Assembly: GCF_042186555.1 (NCBI RefSeq)
Contig: NC_133325.1
Span: 292,522,109-292,586,108 of the forward strand
Direction: 5' to 3'
Length of the DNA: 64,000 bases
Source of the DNA: Aquarana catesbeiana
Taxonomy: Eukaryota; Chordata; Amphibia; Anura; Ranidae
The notes under the pieces were generated by a model. It searched no databases, was not told where the DNA came from, and saw only the letters and a list, made by a program, of their open reading frames with translations. Shown one piece after another: positions 56,346 to 64,000 of the stretch (the stretch's first letter is position 1; every line of letters begins with the position of its first letter). The position numbers and the translations under genes were made by a program.

Positions 56346-57134
56346 TACGGCCCAGCCAAAAAAAGTCTGCATCACATACACCACGCCTAAAACCCCCCCG
56401 CCCCCCCAGGCTTGGCTTGGACTTCGGGCTGAAGCCCCCGGTCTTTTTGCCACCTGGCAACACCCCTGCCTCCCAGTCTGAATATAGATTTTAGATATTC
56501 CAACCGATGACAACCACAAACAAGACAATATTCTTTTGGTTGCTCACCATGAACTGTTTATTAGAACAAAAATACAGTCTTATATACAGTTGAAGAGGAG
56601 GTTCCCCCCTCCTGCTCATATTACTCTAACAATACACCTGTAACCAGAAACATAAATTAATCATGAGCTAATTAACTAATCCCTTAAAGCAGCCGAGGTG
56701 ACTCCATGCCCACCTGGCCATTGTTGTGATTAATCAGGATTTCACTACAGGTCAGACTTGCTGTCACCAAGCTTCACACAATAGATTATACATTATCATA
56801 AGTATAAACACAGGACACCTTCTCACAAGAGTAGGAGCTCCAGTAAGAGTCAGCCTGTCTCCTACATTGCACAGAGGCCAATGTGATCAGCTCTTTCAAT
56901 TAACAGGTTGAGTTCAGAATCAAACAAACCAAGAATAGTCTTTATATATATCCTGGGAGATATTGTGGATAAATATTACTGTCCCATTTTAAGTAATCCA
57001 AGCTATATTTTCTCAGTCAATCTGTGCCCCTAATGGACACAGGGTGACTTAGACATAGGAGGTTCATGGGGAGCAGAAACAAGGGTTCCCAACCTTTCCA
57101 AGGGATCCTGGGTTCCAAGGGCCCTCCTGTCACA

Positions 57135-57146
57135 TCTCTCCCCTTT
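57135..57146 (-). other. Polypurine tract of the minus-strand retroelement
   Basis: Minus strand AAAGGGGAGAGA immediately before the LTR start TGTGACA. Confidence 0.65.
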
Positions 57147-58373
57147 CGGCAGAAGACTAACACAGGAGGAGACCCCAGACGGGTTGACTCCAAAGTTAGT
57201 CCATAGTTCCAGTCCCCTAATGCCTGTACCCACACAGTACCCCAAACAAATTGTTCCAAACAGAGCACTACTCTCCCAGCCAACCTCTGCCTCTCTCATA
57301 GAACATATCCACTGCTGGGGGAAGTGCGGACTGGTCCTTCACCCTGGAGTCCCTTTAGCCACCGGAGAGAAGACAGGGTGGCTGGGTTCAGTCCATCATG
57401 CTGTTGGGGATCTGGGCCAACTGCCCAGCCTCCCTGGGGTATACAAGTGGGTACTGTAATCCCATCCACTTTCACAGGAAATCAATCCTTTGTTAGTGGA
57501 AGGCAAAGGCCAGCAGCGATCTGTTCTGTTGCCAGCAGTTCAGCTTGGCGTAGGAGCTTCCCTACATCATCTGCTCCAGCTAACTGTTGGGGAGAGAGGC
57601 CGACTTCCCCGGCTCCCTGGAACTGTGCAGTTCTTACCAGTTTTGGGCGGAGGTTGGTAGCACTCTGTCCTGTTGCCAACTCTTCTGCTGGTTTTCTGTT
57701 AGTGGAGACCGAAGGTCCGTCCCCTGAACAAGATCAAGCTGGAGTTGTGAGGTGCCGACTGCATTCTCTCCTTGGATCCTGCAAGCTCTGGAGTGACTGC
57801 CACCTCCTTACCCCGGGCCTCCAGAACTACTGCAGGTGTGGGGCAGAGGTCTTGGACCCTCTGTTCGGGGCCCCGTCTGCTGCTGAAACTCCCATTCTCT
57901 GTTATTGTCTCCAAGGTGCACAAATCCTTCTTGGGGAGGGGGGAATGGCAGCTTGCCCTCACTGCATCTCTGCAATCCACTGGGAAAGAAGAAACACCAC
58001 CTCCTCACCTAGGGCCTCCTAAACTGCCATGGGTGTGGAGCAGGGGCCTGCAGTACTCTGTCCTGCTGCCAGCACTTCTGCTGGGGGCTTGGTAGGTGGT
58101 TCTTCCTCTACAGAAACATCTGTTATATCTCCAGTCTTTGGAATTGCTAAAAGTCCAGGGCATGGGCTGGTGGCCCTTGGGCCCAGTGCCAACACTTTTG
58201 GCAGGTGACTTATCATCAAAAACATCCACTGAAAAGTCAATTAAATCTATTACTAACACTTCAGCCGAGATTTCAGAGCAGTCTGCTGGTACTTCCAGTC
58301 CCAGGCAAAGGGAGCCCAGCCCTGGCGCTGAAAAGAGTCTAGCAGCCGTTTGTAGGTGATCTCCAGCTCCCAT
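57147..58373 (-). other. Internal region of the minus-strand retroelement, no intact gene
   Basis: Minus-strand frames contain repeated motifs (CRPLLHTHGSLGGPR-like, PRPLPHTCSSSGGPG-like), so it includes internal degenerate repeats of about 180 bp. No protease, RT or integrase motif was found. Confidence 0.5.
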
Positions 58374-58897
58374 TCCTGAACGGCCAGAAACTCTATATCT
58401 TCCAGTGCCCAGTGCACTTCCGAGACGTTCAGTATCTCTTCTCTGAAATCCATGATTTTACCCAACCGCCATTCCAAATCGCTCCCAAAGTTATGGTCCC
58501 CTGTCAGCTTCATGTACAATAGTCCCAGGCCACCGTAGCCAAAGCCTTCCACTGGACTGTCATCTGCTATCCAAGGGCATGCTTTGGATACATGCCACTG
58601 GAGGGCTCTGTATCTCTCATCCAGCCGCATCTCTGCCCAGACCAGCCTGCTTAACTCGCCTGTCTGCTCCTTGTGCGTTTTTTCTCCCAAAAACAGTACC
58701 TGCAATCCTTACTGCAACCAGTAACTTTCCTGGATGGAGGGGAGAATTTTTCCCTGGTGACGCTGCTCACAGGCTAGCATTTCCTTACAGAGCTCGCAGT
58801 GGACAGAATCATACCATCCCAGCAGGACCTGCTCTGATACTGGTCCCTTGTGCTGTATCTGCATCTCTCGCAACCTCTTTCCGAATTCCTCTTCCAT
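58253..58897 (-). pseudogene. Gag-like or unknown ORF of the minus-strand retroelement
   Basis: It begins MEEEFGKRLREMQIQ at 58897, shortly after the PBS, where gag normally starts. An in-frame TAA at 58709-58711 interrupts it after residue 62; the same frame continues with LGEKTHKEQTGELSRLVW to the stop at 58253 (about 214 codons in total). It is rich in Trp, Glu and Leu and predicted mostly helical. I recognise no named domain; gag-like status is inferred from position only. Confidence 0.5.
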
Positions 58898-58995
58898 GAC
58901 GGCTGGTATCTACACCTCTCCTCTCCTGCTATCAGGACCTTTTATCCAGGTGGAAGTTTGGATGTTCCAGACTGCAGGAAGCATCCCACTGCTTG

Positions 58996-59011
58996 CCACC
59001 AATGTAACAAA
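58996..59011 (-). other. Primer-binding-site-like sequence of the minus-strand retroelement
   Basis: Minus strand TGGTGGCAAGCAGTGG starts one or two bases after the 5' LTR. TGG is the expected complement of a tRNA CCA end; which tRNA is not determined. Confidence 0.5.
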
Positions 59012-59012
59012 A

Positions 59013-60106
59013 CGTCCAACACTCCGCTTGAGTGCTTTCATCATATACCGCTTCCTCCCAGTCTGAATTTAGATATCAGATATTCCAACCGATGACAACC
59101 ACAAACAAGACACTACTCGTTTGATTGCTCACCATGAACTGTTTATTAGAACAAGAATACAGTCTTATATACAGTTAAAGAGGAGGTTCCCCCCTCCTTC
59201 TCATTTTACTCTAACAATACACCTGTAACCAGAAACATAAATTAATCATGAGCTAATTAACTAATCCCTTAAAGCAGCCGAGGTGACTCCATGCCCACCT
59301 GGCCATTGTTGTAATTAATCAGGATTTCACTACAGGTCAGACTTGCTGTTACCAAGCTTCACACAATACATTATACATTATCATAAGTATAAACACAGGA
59401 CAGTTGGCTTGTCTCCTACATTGTACAGAGGCCAATGTGATCAGCTCTTTCAATTAACATGTTGAGTTCAGAATCAAACAAACTAAGAATAAAATTTATA
59501 TATATCCTGGGAGATATTGTGGATAAATATTACTGTCCCATTGTCAAGGCTGGGCTCAGCCTATCCTTCCTTGAGCTGGCCGCTCAGCTTTCGGCTAATT
59601 GTCAGCTCCTATCTCTCCACAGTTACTCAGCTGTTGATGATATCCTGCTCGTCAGTCCTGCCTACTTAAGACGTCCAGCCCAGAGGATCTCTGCCTTTGC
59701 CTTAGTCAACATCACAGAGATGCTCTCCTGCATTCCTGTTAAAAGACTTGCTTGGCTGACATCCCTTCTAGCTCCAGATCCTGCATGCTGTTTTACTATG
59801 CTCATCTCCGGCTCCCTGTCATTTGGCTTGTATGACTATCCGTTCCGGTTCCTGAACTCTGGCTATATTACTACGTTTGTTCTATTTACTTTTATTATTA
59901 AACAAGAATGATTTAACTGTACTTCTGTCTCGATCTGATTTCATGGTTTCTGACACCCATTTTAAGTAATCCAAGCCATATTTTCTCAGTCACCCTGTCC
60001 CCCTAATGGACACAGGGTGATTTAGACATAGGAGGTGCATGGGGAGCTGAAACAAGGGTTTTCTAACCTTTCCAAGGGATTCTGGGTTCCACGGGCCCTC
60101 CCGTCA
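59013..60106 (-). repeat. 5' LTR of the minus-strand retroelement (contains a solo LTR)
   Basis: Matches the other LTR and the solo LTR at 34.7 kb; about 675 bp once the insertion at 59542-59955 is removed. Confidence 0.75.
59542..59955 (+). mobile_element. Solo LTR (family 2), 414 bp
   Basis: TGTCAAGG...TTTCTGACA with a perfect 5-bp TSD, CCCAT (59537-59541 and 59956-59960). It interrupts a family 1 LTR, proven by comparison with 56975-56990. An AATAAA-like signal (ATTATTAAACAAG) lies near the end. Confidence 0.8.
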
Positions 60107-60846
<740 letters not shown>

Positions 60847-61600
60847 ATAATTATGGAAGCCAACAGATACAGTGTGTAGCCTAGTCATATGTGTAAGTCA
60901 ATAATAAATGACAGACAACCATGCAAAAACCATTAGCTTGAGTTAAAAAATGTATAGCAATAGCATAGGACTTCAAGGGTTCACCATCTTGCATGATTAG
61001 AGCTTTTCTGTCCACTTTCCTTTAAAAGTAAGGCTTCTTTACAGACAGACACAAAAGAACATGAAAATTCAGCCCCCTGGCAAATGAGTTACCCAGAATG
61101 GACTGTGCAGGCTACCAGCCTACTGGAGTACTGTCTTTCTCCCACTCCTAGTGCCCCAATCTGTTCTGCTCAGATGACATTCTGGTCAATGCAAACCCTC
61201 TCAACAATAAAGCCTCCTGAGTAAATGGACAGCTTAGTCCCTCAGTCTGTTTCTGCCCAGGCTAGAGCTTTCCCCTCAAGCCTCAGTCTGGTTACCATGC
61301 CTGTCCATCAGACCAGGGCACATGCTCCCTTTGTATCTGTCCACACACACTGCTCTCTGCAACACAACTAAAGAGGGAGGAGCACTGGCTGGCTATCCTG
61401 ATTCCCTTTTGTGGATCCATGCCCAATTCACTCCACTGAGCATTACACCTGATCTTGCAAACATTCACTGCTGAAACAGGCATTAATTGTATATTTTCAT
61501 AGTGACAGGGTTAAAGCCTGATGTTTACTTACTTCAGTTCAATGGATGTAGCCTCTAGTGTTTGCTTACGCCCAGCATTGCAAGTGTCACTCTCCTGGTT
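60847..61600. other. No recognisable feature
   Basis: Short domain-free open frames only. Confidence 0.3.
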
Positions 61601-61608
61601 ATGCCTGC

Positions 61609-62005
61609 TAGACATGTGCGCCGTCAATAAATTTGTTTTGTTTCGATCCGTTCTGTATTAGAATTAATTCGTATTTTGTAATTTGTGTCCAAAATTTTGT
61701 ACGAAATACGAATTTTCGTTAGGTTCGTTAACTTTTCATAACAATTACGAATGTTTGTTATGATGAATTTATCATTATGAGGGGCACCCACCATCCCTGT
61801 GCTGTGACGACTTCCTGGGTTTTTAACTTTTAGGTTCATTAACTTTTTGCAACAATTACGAATGTTCGTTAGGAATTTGGATCCGAAATTCGTAAACTAA
61901 ATTTCGTATTTCGTACAAAATTTGGAAGCATAGCAATTTGTATTTCAGATCCTCCCAAATGTACGAATTTATGGAAATTCATATGAATCTAATCGCACAT
62001 GTCTA
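61609..62005. mobile_element. hAT-type MITE, 397 bp
   Basis: Perfect 8-bp TSD, ATGCCTGC (61601-61608 and 62006-62013). The termini are TAGACATGTGCG and CGCACATGTCTA. The interior is a diverged inverted repeat rich in ATACGAA/TTCGTAT and CAATTACGAATGTT. Confidence 0.9.
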
Positions 62006-62013
62006 ATGCCTGC

Positions 62014-64000
62014 ACAGTATGGCCCTAAAGATTTTTACGGAGCCATATCCCTTCATCTTCAGCCTTGCGATACAGGCCCATAGAAGCTTCGCTCAATTAC
62101 CTTTCACCTCTTTTGTTTCTTCTGCCTTGTTTATTCAATTTGGATGTTGTAGGAAACACAAGCAATTACCAATTTGACCTTTTTAATAAATTCAGAGAGT
62201 CCACTTGAGCTTTGACTATTATAAAGTTACAACTGGTAGGTTGGATCACCTTTCTTTCAGAATGCTACATACAGTATCTCTTTAAAGTTTTTAGATACTA
62301 TACTCGTCATGTATTATAGTCTACAAGCCCATACCATCACCCAGAATTTTTTTTTAGTAAGCTTGCAAACCAAAAGTAAACTGTAATACTTGCCAAGGGC
62401 AGTATCCTTAGTTCCGACCTATGGTTAGTATCTCCAATGTTCAATTTTGTCTATGTAGCTTTAATTTCTTGTAATTTTTTTATCTATCCTAGTTTTGGCA
62501 TGTTCTTGTTCTGCCCACATTTTAGTCAATTGTCACCTGGCTAACCTTTTGGTAACATTTTTATCCACTTTTCTGTTAGTATTGAATAGGTTTGTTCCCA
62601 TTTAAACTGCTTACTGTCTAATATGCAGCGAGCTTGAGCTTCATTGGCTTTTATTTTTTATATTAGCAGTAAAAAAGAAATTAAAATAGTGGATAGATAG
62701 ATAGATCTTCATAATGAATGGAACGTCTAGTATCAAGCTCTACAGTAACCTATGATTATTTTTGACAAAATCAGGAAATATGCCTAGTTTTTATTTATGT
62801 ATGTATGCATTTATTTTAAATTAAATCTCTTTTCTCTACTTGGCTGTTAATTTAAGTAGCATTAGACATAGTTGCCAGAATCAGAATTTCATTTTCAGAA
62901 AACGTTCACTGTTTAGAAAGTATACATATGCATAGAAGACACAGAAACACTAAAAACACAGTTTTTTACATTTTCAGATAAAATTTGATAAACATATTGC
63001 ACAACTATTTATTCTATCAGTAAATGTTGTTTCTAAATAAATTCTGAAAAGACTTCCACTTTTGTGGCCAACTAAAAATGTTAGTGTTACACAATTAAAA
63101 CTGGAACACAGGAACGAAACAAGGTATCCTAGCCAATATCTATTTGTATGTCATGTGTAAACATACTCAAAGATGTGAGTCCAATGTATTCTAATGGTCT
63201 GCATGTATATCCCAGAGAACAGTTGAAAAACAAGCCATCTGCAGAAATCCTAAAGTAGTGCCAGGGGACAGTTACAGATTAGAGACCAATGATACAGATC
63301 CTAACATTTTAGTTGTGGCCATTTCTCAGTACTATTCAATCTACCAAATTAAAAATACTTTCAAAGCTCTTTCCTAAAATGCAATTTTAGACTAAATTAA
63401 AAAAAAATTGAAAAAATGACTATAGCATTTACTTTTTTTTTTAATTCTGTGAGTTTTTTTCCTAGAGATTTTAATTAGAGATGTAGTATATGGTACATCT
63501 CTTGTAGTTTTGTTTCAGAAAGATCGGTCTGTCTTTATAAGCGCTAAACAATATTACACTATATAGTTAGAAATGGTTTGAATTAACATTTTTTTTCTGT
63601 TCTACTTATTTCATATATGTTAATACATTTTCATTTGCCATATCATGAGTGAAATATTAGCCCAAAATAGGTGAGGTAACTGACCATTTGAATATATGCT
63701 TTTAAAATGTAAGCCTGCATTCACAGCTGGGCAGAGAGTCATTCAGGTGATTTAAAGGGTAAGTTCACGTTTGTACACTTTTTTGAGGGGCAAATGCTGC
63801 AAAATGCACAGTAAAAAACACACAATCCACAAAACTCCAAAATGTCCCATTAACCACACATAGTTCGGCCAATTGAAATCAATAGGCTGCTCTATGTGTG
63901 TCACAGGAAAAACAAGACACAAAATGTGCGCTGCCACTGAGAATGGGGCCTGAAAGTGAAATTGGTGGGTTTACACAAGAACAATGAGACTCCATTCACA
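62014..64000. other. AT-rich sequence, nothing recognised
   Basis: About 2 kb without repeat ends, coding pattern or structured motif that I can support. A TTTAAAGGGTAAGTTCACGTTT segment at 63752 resembles MITE ends but its partner is outside the window. Confidence 0.3.

Larger units (their letters stand above)
53569..56468. mobile_element. hAT-like element (2.9 kb) loaded with minisatellites
   Basis: Inverted ends CAGGGGCGTTG and CAACACCCCTG are extended by an AGG.GGTGGC-like match. Candidate 8-bp TSD: CCTTCCCG (53561-53568) and CCTCCCAG (56469-56476), two mismatches. CAGNG ends plus an 8-bp TSD suggest hAT. No transposase is seen; the interior holds three tandem arrays (53945-54770, 55015-55240, 55725-56345). 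Confidence 0.6.
53507..57134 (-). repeat. 3' LTR of the minus-strand retroelement (split by a hAT-like insert)
   Basis: About 0.72 kb of LTR sequence matching the solo LTR at 34687-35368, interrupted at 53569-56468. It keeps the TGTGACA start (minus strand). Confidence 0.75.
53507..60106 (-). mobile_element. Minus-strand LTR retroelement, non-autonomous (family 1)
   Basis: LTR (59013-60106), internal region (57135-59012) and LTR (53507-57134), read on the minus strand. PBS-like TGGTGGC... lies directly after the 5' LTR at 59011; the polypurine run AAAGGGGAGAGA is at 57146-57135, just before the 3' LTR. The 1.9-kb interior has no RT or integrase, only a gag-like or unknown ORF. The element split a Tc1 fossil; the expected 5-bp TSD is imperfect (GTCAA/GTCTT). 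Each LTR carries a later insertion. Confidence 0.8.

Noticed and set aside
57324..58022. Plus-strand 232-codon open frame in the minus-strand retroelement
   Set aside because: Antisense to the element and composed of the internal repeats; no start context or domain.

Overview
This window is vertebrate genomic DNA and reads as an anuran amphibian, probably a ranid-type frog. That is an inference from repeat content: foldback hAT elements, TTAA-flanked transposons, Penelope-like elements with hammerhead-type motifs, a Tx1/L1-like LINE, CR1/L2-type LINE tails, several Tc1-like remnants and retroviral insertions. I recognise no host protein-coding exon, tRNA or rRNA gene. Almost every supportable feature is a mobile element, and many are nested. 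Target-site duplications (TSDs) could be read directly for about a dozen insertions.

Layout. 1-9 kb: end of a TTAA transposon with internal tandem units, a 578-bp tandem duplication split by a 2.6-kb foldback hAT element (TSD AGCAGTAC), LINE tails, a minus-strand LINE RT fossil, and an inverted pair of Penelope-like fragments. 9.1-11.5 kb: a recently degraded piggyBac-type transposase. 11.5-17.6 kb: three more copies or halves of the foldback hAT family, separated by tandem-repeat DNA. 17.6-18.65 kb: another Penelope-like fragment. 19.07-31.72 kb: a full-length LINE of Tx1/L1 type with a 14-bp TSD, carrying ORF1 and ORF2 (APE endonuclease, RT, C-terminal zinc motif) broken by a few frameshifts. 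A 5.9-kb, nearly perfect palindrome made of two head-to-head 5'-truncated Penelope-like elements (GIY-YIG endonuclease) is inserted in ORF2 with its own 14-bp TSD. 31.7-35.8 kb: MITEs, a 970-bp-spaced duplication and a 682-bp solo LTR.

35,815-44,613: the most notable object is a complete endogenous retrovirus. It has two 362-bp LTRs differing at only 3 positions, a 4-bp TSD (ACTG), a tRNA-Lys3-type primer-binding site, and open gag, pro-pol and env. Gag carries a RanBP2-type zinc finger in addition to a PPPY motif and one CCHC knuckle. Gag and pol share one frame separated by a single UGA, and env overlaps the pol stop by 4 nt. A 39-codon single-pass membrane micro-ORF lies in the leader.

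44.6-53.3 kb: MITEs, Tc1-like elements and unannotated DNA. 53.4-60.8 kb: a nest in which a Tc1-like transposase fossil is split by a minus-strand LTR retroelement. One of its LTRs contains a 2.9-kb hAT-like element full of minisatellites, and the other contains a 414-bp solo LTR of a different family. 60.8-64 kb: a microsatellite, one hAT MITE and otherwise AT-rich sequence with nothing recognisable.
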